Positions 1-10,173 of a stretch of 64,000 nucleotides of DNA are shown piece after piece. The translations under genes were made by a program, and so were the position numbers. The notes under the pieces are model-generated. The model ran no database searches, was not told the DNA's origin, and saw nothing but the letters and a program-made list of their open reading frames with translations. This DNA is from Cupriavidus taiwanensis LMG 19424 (lineage in GTDB: Bacteria; Pseudomonadota; Gammaproteobacteria; Burkholderiales; Burkholderiaceae), in NCBI RefSeq assembly GCF_000069785.1, contig NC_010528.1, positions 434,001-498,000 on the forward strand, given 5' to 3'. Each line of letters opens with the position of its first letter. Position 1 is the first letter of the stretch.

Positions 1-1
1 C

Positions 2-400
2 CGCCTGCTGGGGACCAGCCGGCCGTCGTTCTTCTCGGTGCAGGTGTTCGACAAGTGGATCCAGAACTTCAGGCGTTCCGACGATATCGTCAATCTCGTC
101 GGCTATGGCGCCGCGGCGAAGGAGCATTCGACCATCGCCACGGTGATCCTCGGGCTGAACTACCGCAACGACAAGATCAATCCGCAGCTGGCGGCGGGCG
201 TGGACCTGCAGGGCCGCGGCGGCTTCCTGATCCCGAGCGTGGAATTCGTCTACGGCGACCACTGGCGCCTGGTGCTGGAAGCGGACCTGTTCTTTGCCAA
301 GAACAAGCGCAGCGCCGGCCAGGTGGAAGGATCCACGCGCCTGTTCGGCACCTTTGCCAACAACAGTCAGTTCCTGGCGCGGCTGACGCGCCAGTTCTGA
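2..400 (+). CDS. DUF1302-type outer-membrane protein, C-terminal part (5' end outside window)
   Basis: The frame is open from the first bases and ends in TGA at 398-400, so only the last ~132 residues are present. The visible part has alternating hydrophobic and polar residues with glycine turns and ends in an aromatic (ARLTRQF), as expected for a beta-barrel C-terminus. A DUF1329 gene follows after 25 bp. DUF1302 and DUF1329 genes are commonly paired in proteobacterial catabolic or membrane-modification loci, so I infer a DUF1302 protein. The conserved N-terminal part cannot be checked here, and its substrate is unknown. Confidence 0.6.
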   Translation, partial: RLLGTSRPSFFSVQVFDKWIQNFRRSDDIVNLVGYGAAAKEHSTIATVILGLNYRNDKINPQLAAGVDLQGRGGFLIPSVEFVYGDHWRLVLEADLFFAKNKRSAGQVEGSTRLFGTFANNSQFLARLTRQF

Positions 401-425
401 TGCATCCCAAGTGAGGAGACACCAC

Positions 426-1682
426 ATGATTCGCATCCGCAAGACCATCGCGCTGTGCCTGCTGGCGGTGCTCGGCAGCGCCAGCGCCGCCAGCCTGGCG
501 GCCGAGTTGCCGGCCGGCACCGTGATCGACAAGGACAACCTAGACAAGATCAAAAGCGACACCTTCGACGGCCATACCATCGCCAGCCTGCTTACCGAAA
601 AGCTGGAGTGGCAGATCCGCAATACCGGCCTGAAGATCCCGCTGGGCCACGCCAAGCCGGTGCAGCTCGATCCCAAGTACCTGGAGGCGACGCGCAAGAA
701 CGCCGGCAAGGCGCAGTTCGACGAGAAGACCCGCGAGGTGACCGGCTGGGAGGCCGGCATTCCGTTCCCGCAGGTCAGCCAGAACGATCCCTTCGCCGGC
801 GACAAGCTGATCTGGAACTTCTATTACGCCTCGCCGGAAGGCGACGTCATCAACAACAAGGTCACCTTCCTGATGATCAGCGGCGACAAGGGCCTGGAGT
901 CGACGCAGGACTGGGTGTTCCAGCGCTACTACATGAAGGGCCGGCTCAGCGGCGACAAGCCCGTGCTGGGCGACGGCAGCGTGCTCAGCAAGACCTTGTT
1001 CGCCGCGACCGCGCCGGAGGACATCCGCGGGCTGGGCACCTTCACCATCCGCTACGACAGCCCCAAGCTGGAAGACAGCTGGGCCTATATCAAGTCGGCC
1101 CGGCGCACGCGGCGGCTGTCTGGCGGCGCGTGGATGGACCCGGTCGGCGGGCTGGACGTGCTCAACGACGACATCTATGTCTGGAACGCCAGGCCGTCCT
1201 GGTACCCGAAGATCAGGCTGGTGGGCAAGCGCTGGATCCTGGCGATCTCGGACGCGAAGCTGGGCTACACGCCGTCCAAGAAGGGCACGCCGGACGAGTG
1301 GAAGACCGTGGACCTGAAGAACGCGCCGTACTGGAACCCGGTGCAGACCTGGCAGCCGCGCGAGGTGTGGGTGATCGAAGGCACGCCGCCGGGCGAGCAC
1401 CCCTACGGCAAGAAGGTGGTCTATATGGACGTGAACTACCCGCGCGTCTACATGGGCGAGGCCTATGACAAGAAGGGCGAATTCTGGAAGTTCATCAACT
1501 TCCATATGACGCCGTCGACCGGAGAGGACGGTACCAAGTACTCTTCCTCGATCCAGGGCGACATCATCGACTTCAAGGCCCGCCACGCCTCGATCTACCT
1601 GTTCCGCGGCTACAAGCTCAACGAGGCGAAGATCAAGGAGGCCGACATGAACTACAGCGCGCTGGAGTCCATCGCCAAGTAG
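426..1682 (+). CDS. DUF1329 family exported protein
   Basis: 418 residues. It begins with a basic stretch and hydrophobic core (MIRIRKTIALCLLAVLG) and a probable signal-peptidase site near ASLAAE, so it is exported. The body matches the DUF1329 pattern: long, tryptophan- and tyrosine-rich, about 420 residues. I chose ATG 426 because GAGGAG lies 7 bp upstream (413-418); the GTG at 411 overlaps that ribosome site. It follows the DUF1302-type gene and is probably cotranscribed. Family members are periplasmic or outer-membrane-associated and tied to sterol/aromatic catabolism or lipid handling in other bacteria. The exact role here is unknown. Confidence 0.8.
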   Translation: MIRIRKTIALCLLAVLGSASAASLAAELPAGTVIDKDNLDKIKSDTFDGHTIASLLTEKLEWQIRNTGLKIPLGHAKPVQLDPKYLEATRKNAGKAQFDEKTREVTGWEAGIPFPQVSQNDPFAGDKLIWNFYYASPEGDVINNKVTFLMISGDKGLESTQDWVFQRYYMKGRLSGDKPVLGDGSVLSKTLFAATAPEDIRGLGTFTIRYDSPKLEDSWAYIKSARRTRRLSGGAWMDPVGGLDVLNDDIYVWNARPSWYPKIRLVGKRWILAISDAKLGYTPSKKGTPDEWKTVDLKNAPYWNPVQTWQPREVWVIEGTPPGEHPYGKKVVYMDVNYPRVYMGEAYDKKGEFWKFINFHMTPSTGEDGTKYSSSIQGDIIDFKARHASIYLFRGYKLNEAKIKEADMNYSALESIAK

Positions 1683-1760
1683 TGCCATTCGCAAGCGCGG
1701 TACGACCGCGCGTTTTCCGGGCTCGGCCTGCTTGGCGGGCTGGCCCGGGCGAGGAGGATC

Positions 1761-2219
1761 ATGGAAATCAAGACAATGACGGATGAGCAGCGCAAGGCCG
1801 TGGCGCTGGAGTACTTCAGGCGCATGGACCGGGGCGAGAGCGTGCTCGACCTGTTCGACGAGCACGCCGAGTTCTGCTTTCCCAAATGGGGCGTGGCGCG
1901 CGGGCGCGCGCAGATCGAACAACTGTTCGGCGACCTGATGGGGATCGTGGCATCGGTGCGCCACGATATCGCCCATGCCAACTACATCCAGCAGGGCGAT
2001 CTGCTGGTGGTGGAAGGGACCTCCGCGGGCAGCCTCGTCAGCGGCGAAACCTGGCGTGCTGACATCAGCCACGCCGGGCGCTGGTGCGACGTGTTCGAGA
2101 TCCGCAACTTCCGCATCCAGCGCTGCTACGTCTACCTGGACCCCGATTACGGCGGGCAGGATGTCGGGCGCTATCCCTGGCTGCGCCAGCGGCACGGAGG
2201 CAAGGCCGGCTTCGCCTAG
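1761..2219 (+). CDS. NTF2-like / SnoaL-like domain protein
   Basis: 152 residues with a strong GAGGAGG ribosome site 4-10 bp before ATG 1761. The sequence has the cone-shaped NTF2/SnoaL layout: an N-terminal helix (ALEYFRRMDRGESVLDLF), then FDEHAEFCFPKWGVARGR and a C-terminal sheet ending in a DPDYGG segment. The superfamily includes small isomerases, cyclases and binding proteins acting on hydrophobic ligands. With DUF1302/DUF1329 upstream it may belong to the same lipid-like substrate pathway, but that is inference from position only. No specific catalytic residues can be assigned. Confidence 0.65.
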   Translation: MEIKTMTDEQRKAVALEYFRRMDRGESVLDLFDEHAEFCFPKWGVARGRAQIEQLFGDLMGIVASVRHDIAHANYIQQGDLLVVEGTSAGSLVSGETWRADISHAGRWCDVFEIRNFRIQRCYVYLDPDYGGQDVGRYPWLRQRHGGKAGFA

Positions 2220-2279
2220 TGGCGGCGGCTCACCGGGGCCAGGTGACGAAGCACCGCGCGCCGGTGGATAATGCGCGCC

Positions 2280-3224
2280 ATGGAAATCAAATGGCTTGAA
2301 GACTTCGTCAGCCTGGCCGAGACGCACAGCTTCTCGCGCTCGGCCGAACTGCGCCACGTCACGCAGCCGGCGTTTTCGCGCCGGATCCAGTCGCTGGAGG
2401 CGTGGGTCGGCACCGAGCTGATCGACCGCTCGAGCTATCCCACCAGCCTGACCCCGGCCGGCAAGGTGTTCTACGAGCAGGCGCTGGCCATGCTGGCGCA
2501 GGTCAGCGAGACCCGCGCGCTGATGCGCGGCCAGCGCTCGGCCAACGCGCAGGTGCTGGAATTCGCGGTGCCGCATACGCTGTCGCTGACCTTCTTTCCG
2601 GAGTGGCTCAAGGCGCTGGAACGCAAGCTCGGCACGCTGCCGTGCCGGCTGCGAGCGCTCAATGTCCACGACGCGGTGCTGATGCTGGTCGAGGGCGGCT
2701 GCGACCTGGTGATGGTCTACCACCACGCGCGCCAGGCCATCCAGCTGGATCCGGCGCGGTACGACATGCTGGTGCTCGGCACCGAACGGCTGTCGCCCTA
2801 CAGCGTGCCAGATGCCGCCGGCAAGCCCCTGTTCCGGCTGCCGGGCACCGACAAGAAGCCGGTGCCGTTCCTCAGCTATACGCCCAACGCCTTCCTCGGC
2901 CGCATGGTCGACCTGCTGCTGGCCGAAACCGCCGAGGCGCTCAAGCTCGACAAATGCTACGAGACCGACATGGCCGAGGCGCTGAAGGTGATGGCGCTGT
3001 CCGGCCACGGCATGGCCTTCCTGCCCGAAAGCGCGGTACGCGACGAGGTCGCGGCGGGGCGGCTGGTGCGGGCCGAGTCCGCGCGCAGCCTGCCGCTGTC
3101 GATCGACATGGAGATCCGCTTGTATCGCGAGAAGCCGGGCGAGAACGGCGGAGAGCGGCGCGCCGGGGCACGGCGCAAGCGGCAACTGGTGGACCAGGTG
3201 TGGGGGACCCTGACCTCGGCGTAG
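2280..3224 (+). CDS. LysR-type regulator, HypT-like subfamily
   Basis: 314 residues. The N-terminal winged helix-turn-helix (about 1-60) contains FSRSAELRHVTQPAFSRRI, and a periplasmic-binding-like effector domain follows. The LEDF...QPAFSRRI...SLTPAGKVFYEQ pattern and the LSYTPNAFLGRMVD and GHGMAFLPESAV segments resemble the hypochlorite-responsive E. coli HypT (YjiE) more than typical catabolic LysR proteins. I prefer ATG 2280 over ATG 2271 because family members begin directly with M-E-I-K-W-L. It lies just upstream of gdhA, and a perfect inverted repeat between them (3242-3262) is a plausible target. Ligand unknown. Confidence 0.8.
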   Translation: MEIKWLEDFVSLAETHSFSRSAELRHVTQPAFSRRIQSLEAWVGTELIDRSSYPTSLTPAGKVFYEQALAMLAQVSETRALMRGQRSANAQVLEFAVPHTLSLTFFPEWLKALERKLGTLPCRLRALNVHDAVLMLVEGGCDLVMVYHHARQAIQLDPARYDMLVLGTERLSPYSVPDAAGKPLFRLPGTDKKPVPFLSYTPNAFLGRMVDLLLAETAEALKLDKCYETDMAEALKVMALSGHGMAFLPESAVRDEVAAGRLVRAESARSLPLSIDMEIRLYREKPGENGGERRAGARRKRQLVDQVWGTLTSA

Positions 3225-3241
3225 CGGCGGTTTTCTCCAAC

Positions 3242-3262
3242 GTTATGCGTGTCTTGCATAAC
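3242..3262. promoter_or_regulatory. Inverted repeat between LysR gene and gdhA, candidate operator
   Basis: Perfect 7-bp arms GTTATGC and GCATAAC separated by 7 bp (3249-3255). It contains a T-N11-A core inside TTATGC...GCATAA, the usual shape of LysR-type sites. It lies 80 bp upstream of the gdhA start and 18 bp after the LysR stop. Binding by the adjacent regulator is inferred. Confidence 0.5.
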
Positions 3263-3341
3263 CCGATGAACAAACGGCATTGGATTCCTGGCGGCCGCCA
3301 AGCCTAAGCTTGCGCCCATCTTCCACCCCGGAATCCACCCG

Positions 3342-4649
<1,308 letters not shown>

Positions 4650-4729
4650 TCGGGGCAGGCAGGCCTGGGGCGAGGCACTGGTATGGTGCAGTGCAATAAT
4701 CGTCCCGGTCCACGGCTTCATGACCGTCA

Positions 4730-4761
4730 GACGCGGTCTCCGGCAAGCGCCGGAGGCCGCG
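4730..4761. repeat. Stem-loop after gdhA
   Basis: Fourteen paired positions: ACGCGG/CCGCGT, one T-G wobble, CTCCGGC/GCCGGAG, loop AAGC at 4744-4747. It lies 80 bp after the gdhA stop. It lacks a run of T, so it is at most a weak terminator, or a 3'-end protecting hairpin. Confidence 0.5.
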
Positions 4762-4815
4762 TTGTCGTATCCGGACGCGGTGCGCACGGATTGCCCCGAA
4801 GTGAGGTTCTAGGAG

Positions 4816-4873
4816 AAAACCCAGTTGTATTGCGCCGGATGCTGCGCAATACTGTTTCACCAGTGGGGGTTTT
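4816..4873. promoter_or_regulatory. Nested inverted repeats and possible promoter upstream of gltI
   Basis: A perfect 9-bp inverted repeat, GTATTGCGC (4827-4835) and GCGCAATAC (4844-4852), is enclosed by AAAACCC (4816-4822) and GGGTTTT (4867-4873). The inner repeat overlaps a possible sigma-70 promoter: TTGTAT at 4825-4830, 17-bp spacer, AATACT at 4848-4853. It could be an operator for gltIJKL or, if transcription starts upstream, a leader hairpin. The rest of the 4650-4915 gap holds only the stem-loop at 4730. Confidence 0.45.
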
Positions 4874-4915
4874 GTTTCTGGAATCCCGCTTTCTCTTCAT
4901 GGTCAAGGAGATGTT

Positions 4916-5815
4916 ATGAATTTCGCCAAGTTGGCTGCCCTGATGATTGCCGGGGGCGTAATGTGCGGGACGGCACAGGCAGCCGAACAACTGACGGGCA
5001 CGCTGAAGAAGATTAAGGACACGGGCGTCATCACGCTCGGCGTGCGCGAGTCGTCGATTCCGTTCAACTACAACCTGGGCGGCGTGCGCCAGGTCGGCTA
5101 TTCCTACGATATCAACATGAAAATCGTGGAAGCCATCAAGGACCAGCTGAAGCTGCCGAACCTGCAGGTCAAGGAAATTCCGATTACCTCGCAGAACCGC
5201 ATCACGCTGCTGCAGAACGGCACCATCGATATCGAATGCGGCTCGACCACCAATAACCTGGAACGCCAGAAGCAGGTTGCCTTCACCAATTCCATCTTCA
5301 TCATCGGCACGCGCATCATGGTGAAGAAGGATGCCGGCATCAAGGACTGGGCCGACCTGAAGGGCAAGAACGTCGTCACCACCGCCGGCACCACGTCGGA
5401 GCGCCTGCTGCGCAAGATGAACGACGACCAGAAGCTGGGCATGAACATCATCAGCACCAAGGACCATGGCCAGTCGTTCCTGACGCTGGAATCGGGCCGT
5501 GCGGTCGCTTTCATGATGGACGACGCGCTGCTGTACGGCGAGCGCGCCAAGGCCAAGAACCCGGCCGACTGGATCGTCGTGGGCAAGCCGCAATCGCGCG
5601 AGTCCTACGGCTGCATGATCCGCAAGGACGATCCGCAATTCAAGAAGCTGTCCGACACCGTCATCTCCGGCATGATGAAGGACGGCTCGATCAATACGCT
5701 GTACACCAAGTGGTTCATGCAACCGGTGCCGCCGAAGGGCCTGAACCTGGACTTCCCGCTGTCCGAAGACATGAAGGCGCTGATCAAGGCGCCCAACGAC
5801 AAGGCGCTGGACTGA
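4916..5815 (+). CDS. gltI: Glutamate/aspartate ABC transporter, periplasmic binding protein
   Basis: 299 residues. It has a Sec signal peptide (about residues 1-22, ending AQA) and then a family 3 solute-binding domain beginning GTLKKIKDTGVITLGVRES. The segment IPFNYN and the later CGSTTNNLERQ are typical of GltI/AatJ glutamate-aspartate binders. AAGGAG lies 6 bp before ATG 4916. It is the first gene of gltIJKL and is followed by a terminator-like hairpin, which fits the need for excess binding protein over permease. It captures L-glutamate/L-aspartate in the periplasm. Confidence 0.92.
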   Translation: MNFAKLAALMIAGGVMCGTAQAAEQLTGTLKKIKDTGVITLGVRESSIPFNYNLGGVRQVGYSYDINMKIVEAIKDQLKLPNLQVKEIPITSQNRITLLQNGTIDIECGSTTNNLERQKQVAFTNSIFIIGTRIMVKKDAGIKDWADLKGKNVVTTAGTTSERLLRKMNDDQKLGMNIISTKDHGQSFLTLESGRAVAFMMDDALLYGERAKAKNPADWIVVGKPQSRESYGCMIRKDDPQFKKLSDTVISGMMKDGSINTLYTKWFMQPVPPKGLNLDFPLSEDMKALIKAPNDKALD

Positions 5816-5835
5816 TCTGACCGGGACAGCGAGCG

Positions 5836-5866
5836 AAACGGAAGGCATGTCCTTCCGTTTCTTTTT
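5836..5866 (+). terminator. Intraoperon terminator/attenuator hairpin between gltI and gltJ
   Basis: Stem AAACGGAAGG (5836-5845) pairs perfectly with CCTTCCGTTT (5851-5860) around a 5-nt loop CATGT, followed by CTTTTT. This is a canonical Rho-independent shape 20 bp after the gltI stop and just before the gltJ ribosome site. Partial termination here would make gltI more abundant than the permease and ATPase genes. Confidence 0.75.
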
Positions 5867-5877
5867 GAGGACGCAAT

Positions 5878-6606
5878 ATGAACTACAACTGGCATTGGGG
5901 AGTTTTCCTCGAACAGGCCGCCCAGAACGAGACCTACCTGGACTGGATGATCTCCGGCCTGAAGGTCACGCTCGCGCTGGGGCTTTCGTCCTGGGTCATT
6001 GCCCTGGTCATCGGCTCGGTGCTCGGCGTGCTGCGCACGGTGCCGAACAAATGGCTGGCCGGCATTGCCGCCACCTATGTCGAGATTTTCCGCAACATCC
6101 CGCTGCTGGTGCAGCTGTTCATCTGGTATTTCGTCATGCCCGAGCTGCTGCCCGGCGGCGAGGCGATCAAGCAGATGAACCCGTTCGCGCAGCAGTTCCT
6201 GGCCGCCATGCTGTGCCTGGGGACGTTTACCGCCGCGCGGGTCTGCGAGCAGGTGCGCTCGGGCATCAACTCGCTGGCGCGCGGGCAGAAGAACGCGGGC
6301 CTGGCGATGGGCTTCACGCTGCCGCAGACGTACCGCCACGTGCTGCTGCCGATGGCGTTCCGCGTGATCGTGCCGCCGCTGACCTCGGAGTTCCTGAACA
6401 TCTTCAAGAACTCGGCGGTGGCGTCGACCATCGGCCTGCTGGAGCTGGCCGCGCAGGGGCGCCAGCTGGTGGACTACACCGCGCGTCCGTATGAGTCGTT
6501 CATCGCGGTCACGCTGATGTACGCGCTGATCAACGTCACGGTGATGCTGCTGATGCGCTGGGTCGAGGCCCGCACGCGCGTGCCCGGCTTCATCGGCGGC
6601 AAGTAA
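5878..6606 (+). CDS. gltJ: Glutamate/aspartate ABC transporter permease GltJ
   Basis: 242 residues with several transmembrane helices, of the His/Glu/Gln/Arg/opine 3-TM permease type. The cytoplasmic coupling (EAA) loop is visible around INSLARGQKNAGLAMGFT. ATG 5878 has TGAGG about 8 bp upstream. Hydrophobic N-terminal helix from about residue 25 (GLKVTLALGLSSWVIALVIG). It pairs with GltK to form the inner-membrane channel, and gltK starts 9 bp after its stop. Confidence 0.92.
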   Translation: MNYNWHWGVFLEQAAQNETYLDWMISGLKVTLALGLSSWVIALVIGSVLGVLRTVPNKWLAGIAATYVEIFRNIPLLVQLFIWYFVMPELLPGGEAIKQMNPFAQQFLAAMLCLGTFTAARVCEQVRSGINSLARGQKNAGLAMGFTLPQTYRHVLLPMAFRVIVPPLTSEFLNIFKNSAVASTIGLLELAAQGRQLVDYTARPYESFIAVTLMYALINVTVMLLMRWVEARTRVPGFIGGK

Positions 6607-6615
6607 GGGGGCGCC

Positions 6616-7295
6616 ATGGCTTATTCCTTCGATTTCACCTCGATCAACCCGGCCACGCTGCACGTGCTGGGCGAGGGCATGATGGTCTCGCTGAAAATCA
6701 CCGTCACCGCGGTGGTGGTCGGCATCATCTGGGGCACCATCCTGGCGATGATGCGGCTGTCGTCGTTCCGGCTGCTGAACTGGTTCGCGCAGGGGTACGT
6801 GACCATCTTCCGCTCCATCCCGCTGGTGATGGTGCTGCTGTGGTTCTTCCTGATTATCCCGCAGGTCTTGCAGAGCATCTTCAATTTGTCGCCGGCGACG
6901 GACCTGCGCATGACCTCGGCGCTGGTGGCGTTCGCGCTGTTCGAGGCGGCGTACTACTCCGAGATCATCCGGGCGGGCATCCAGAGCGTGTCGCGCGGAC
7001 AGATGTTTGCCGCGCAGGCCCTGGGCATGACCTATGGGCAGTCGATGCGGCTGGTGATCCTGCCGCAGGCGTTCCGCAACATGGTGCCGCTGCTGCTGAC
7101 CCAGGGCATCATCCTGTTCCAGGATACGTCGCTGGTGTACGTGAGCGCGCTGGCGGACTTCTTCGGCCAGGCCTACGGCATCGGCGAGCGCGACGGCCGT
7201 ATCGTCGAGATGCTGCTGTTCGCCGGCCTGGTGTACTTCATCATTTGTTTTTCCGCTTCGCTGCTGGTCAAGCGTTACCAGAAAAAGGTGGCTGT

Positions 7296-7299
<4 letters not shown>
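6616..7299 (+). CDS. gltK: Glutamate/aspartate ABC transporter permease GltK
   Basis: 227 residues, second permease subunit of the same 3-TM amino-acid family. The coupling loop lies at [18 protein letters not shown], followed by [11 protein letters not shown] as in GltK/GlnP. It starts 9 bp after gltJ (GGGGGCGCC precedes ATG 6616), and its stop overlaps the gltL start as ATGA at 7296-7299, so the two are translationally coupled. Confidence 0.92.
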
Positions 7300-8030
<731 letters not shown>

Positions 8031-8050
8031 GCGGATTGCCCACTCATGAA

Positions 8051-8080
8051 AAAAAAGGGACGCTTCGGCGTCCCTTTTTT
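8051..8080. terminator. Bidirectional intrinsic terminator between gltL and the amidotransferase gene
   Basis: Thirteen-bp perfect stem (8051-8063 with 8068-8080) capped by a TTCG tetraloop. It has A6 on one side and T6 on the other, so it can terminate transcription from both the gltIJKL operon and the convergent minus-strand gene at 8112. Confidence 0.9.
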
Positions 8081-8111
8081 CCTGGCGCGGATCTGCTCCG
8101 GTGCAGGCCGC

Positions 8112-8942
8112 TCAGGTACAGGCAGTATTGGCCGCGTTCTTGGCCTGCACCTCGGGCGGGATCGGCACGCTCAGCGTCATGGTCGGGCGCCCGTCCTCGA
8201 ACATGATCAGCTCGCCCGGGGCGAACTGGGTCCAGGTCTCGTTGTCGGTCAGCGGCGCGGTGGCGATCACGGCGACGCGGTCGTCCGGCGTGGTGACCTG
8301 GGCGAAATCGATCGACAGGTCGGCGTCGATCAGGTGCGCGGTCGAGAACGGCCATTGCCGCACGATGTAGTAGAGGCGGGTCGAGCAGTGGGCGAACAGC
8401 GCCTGCCCGTTGCACAGCAGGTAGTTGAACACGCCGTGCAGCGTGATTTCGCGGGTGATGTCGGCCAGCGCATGCCCCAGCTCGTTCAGCGGCGGCTGCG
8501 AGCCCGGGAAACGCTTGCGCAGGCCCTGCATCAGTGTGCAGAAGGCCAGCTCGCTGTCGGTATCGCCCACCGGCTGGTAGACGCCGGACAGGAACGGGGT
8601 GAAGCCGTGCAGGTCGCCGTTGTGGGCAAAGATCCAGTGCCGGCCCCACAGCTCGCGCATGAACGGGTGGCAGTTCTCCAGCAGCACAGTGCCCTGCGTG
8701 GCCTTGCGGATATGCGAGATGACGTTCTTCGACTTGATCGGATAGCGCTTGATCAGGTCGGCCACCGGCGACGTGCCGGCGGACTGGTTGTCGATGAACA
8801 GGCGGCAGGCCTTGTCCTCGAAGAAGGCGACGCCGAAGCCGTCGGCGTGGTGGTCGGTCACGCCGCCGCGGGCGGCGAAGCCGGTGAAGGAGAACGTCAC
8901 GTCGGTCGGCGTGGCGCAGTTCATGCCTAGCAACTGGCACAT
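8112..8942 (-). CDS. Class II glutamine amidotransferase (YafJ-like)
   Basis: 276 residues. It begins MCQLLGMN, so Cys2 becomes the N-terminal nucleophile after Met removal, the hallmark of Ntn-type class II amidotransferases. Other family positions are HHADGFGVAFF, IRKATQG and FAHNGDL. It is a stand-alone glutaminase-type domain with no synthase domain, like E. coli YafJ, whose substrate is unclear. It is convergent with gltL and shares the terminator at 8051-8080. Its upstream neighbour is divergent, so it is probably monocistronic. Confidence 0.85.
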   Translation of the reverse strand: MCQLLGMNCATPTDVTFSFTGFAARGGVTDHHADGFGVAFFEDKACRLFIDNQSAGTSPVADLIKRYPIKSKNVISHIRKATQGTVLLENCHPFMRELWGRHWIFAHNGDLHGFTPFLSGVYQPVGDTDSELAFCTLMQGLRKRFPGSQPPLNELGHALADITREITLHGVFNYLLCNGQALFAHCSTRLYYIVRQWPFSTAHLIDADLSIDFAQVTTPDDRVAVIATAPLTDNETWTQFAPGELIMFEDGRPTMTLSVPIPPEVQAKNAANTACT

Positions 8943-9099
8943 ATCGGGGCACCGGTCGGCAGCGGGCTGCCGCTTTGCAATAAAATGCAGACATTATCCC
9001 GCGCCCCCGCGCCGCTGCCAAGCAACCCGCGGGCGCTCCCGTGCGGTGCCAATGGGCCAGCCATGGGCGTCGCCATACCTGCTAGCAATCCCGAGAACG

Positions 9100-10173
9100 A
9101 TGAGTCAATACAAGATTGCCGTAATTCCCGGAGACGGAATCGGCACGGAAGTCATGCCCGAGGGCATCCGGGTGATGGACGCCGCGGCGCGCCGCTTCGG
9201 CATCGACTTCCAGTGGGATCATTTCGATTTTTCCAGCTGCGACTATTACGCCCGCCACGGCAAGATGCTGCCGGACGACTGGTTCGACACGCTGGTCAAG
9301 TACGACGCCATCTATTTCGGCGCGGTCGGCTGGCCTGACGCGGTGCCCGACCATGTCTCGCTGTGGGGTTCGCTGCTGCAGTTCCGCCGCTCGTTCGACC
9401 AGTACGTGAACCTGCGCCCGGTGCGGCTGATGCCGGGCATCCGCAGCCCGCTGGCCGGCCGCCAGCCCGGCGACATCGATTTCTACGTGGTGCGGGAGAA
9501 CACCGAGGGCGAGTATTCCAGCATCGGCGGGCGCATGTTCCCCGGCACCGAGCGCGAGATCGTGGTGCAGGAAACGGTGATGAGCCGCACCGGCGTCGAC
9601 CGCATCCTGAAGTTCGCCTTTGAACTGGCCCAGAAGCGTCCGAAAAAGCACCTGACCTCGGCGACCAAGTCCAACGGCATCTCGATCACGATGCCGTACT
9701 GGGACGAGCGGGTCGAGGCGATGGCGGCGAATTATCCTGGCATCAAGGTCGACAAGTACCACATCGACATCCTCACCGCGCATTTCGTCCAGCATCCGGA
9801 CTGGTTCGACGTGGTGGTGGCGAGCAACCTGTTCGGCGATATCCTGTCCGACCTGGGCCCGGCCTGCACTGGCACCATCGGCATCGCGCCGTCGGGCAAC
9901 ATCAATCCGGACCGCACCTTCCCCAGCCTGTTCGAGCCGGTGCACGGCTCGGCCCCGGACATCGCCGGCCGCGGCGTGGCCAACCCGATCGGCCAGATCT
10001 GGTGCGGCGCCATGATGCTGGAACACCTCGGCCATGACGAAGCCGGCGCCGCGGTGCTGGGCGCGATCGAGAACGTTCTGGCCGCCGGGCCGGAGCACGC
10101 GCCGCTGACGCGCGACATCGGCGGCAAGGCCGGTACCGCCGACCTGGGCCGCGCCATAGCGGAGGCGCTGTGA
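9100..10173 (+). CDS. Tartrate dehydrogenase/decarboxylase or D-malate dehydrogenase
   Basis: 357 residues of the isocitrate/isopropylmalate dehydrogenase superfamily: IPGDGIGTEV at the N-terminus, FYVVRENTEGEYS, the metal-binding SNLFGDILSDLGP and the C-terminal EPVHGSAPDIAGRG. GWPDAVPDHVSLWG and length fit the tartrate dehydrogenase (TtuC/YeaU/DmlA) branch rather than LeuB. ATG 9100 has GAGAA close upstream. The next gene, a glycerate kinase, starts inside its stop codon (GTGA), so the pair likely converts tartrate or malate-type acids to glycerate and then phosphoglycerate. Tartrate versus D-malate preference cannot be settled from sequence. Confidence 0.85.
   Translation: MSQYKIAVIPGDGIGTEVMPEGIRVMDAAARRFGIDFQWDHFDFSSCDYYARHGKMLPDDWFDTLVKYDAIYFGAVGWPDAVPDHVSLWGSLLQFRRSFDQYVNLRPVRLMPGIRSPLAGRQPGDIDFYVVRENTEGEYSSIGGRMFPGTEREIVVQETVMSRTGVDRILKFAFELAQKRPKKHLTSATKSNGISITMPYWDERVEAMAANYPGIKVDKYHIDILTAHFVQHPDWFDVVVASNLFGDILSDLGPACTGTIGIAPSGNINPDRTFPSLFEPVHGSAPDIAGRGVANPIGQIWCGAMMLEHLGHDEAGAAVLGAIENVLAAGPEHAPLTRDIGGKAGTADLGRAIAEAL

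Noticed and set aside
540..3185. Open frame of about 880 codons on the minus strand, antisense to the DUF1329, NTF2 and LysR genes
   Set aside because: Its translation is rich in low-complexity Arg/Ala/His and matches no fold; it is a GC-driven shadow of the three real plus-strand genes.
4650..4700. Possible sigma-54 promoter before gltI (GGCAC...GTGC)
   Set aside because: The distance between GG and GC elements is 12 or 11 rather than 10 bp, so it does not fit the -24/-12 consensus.
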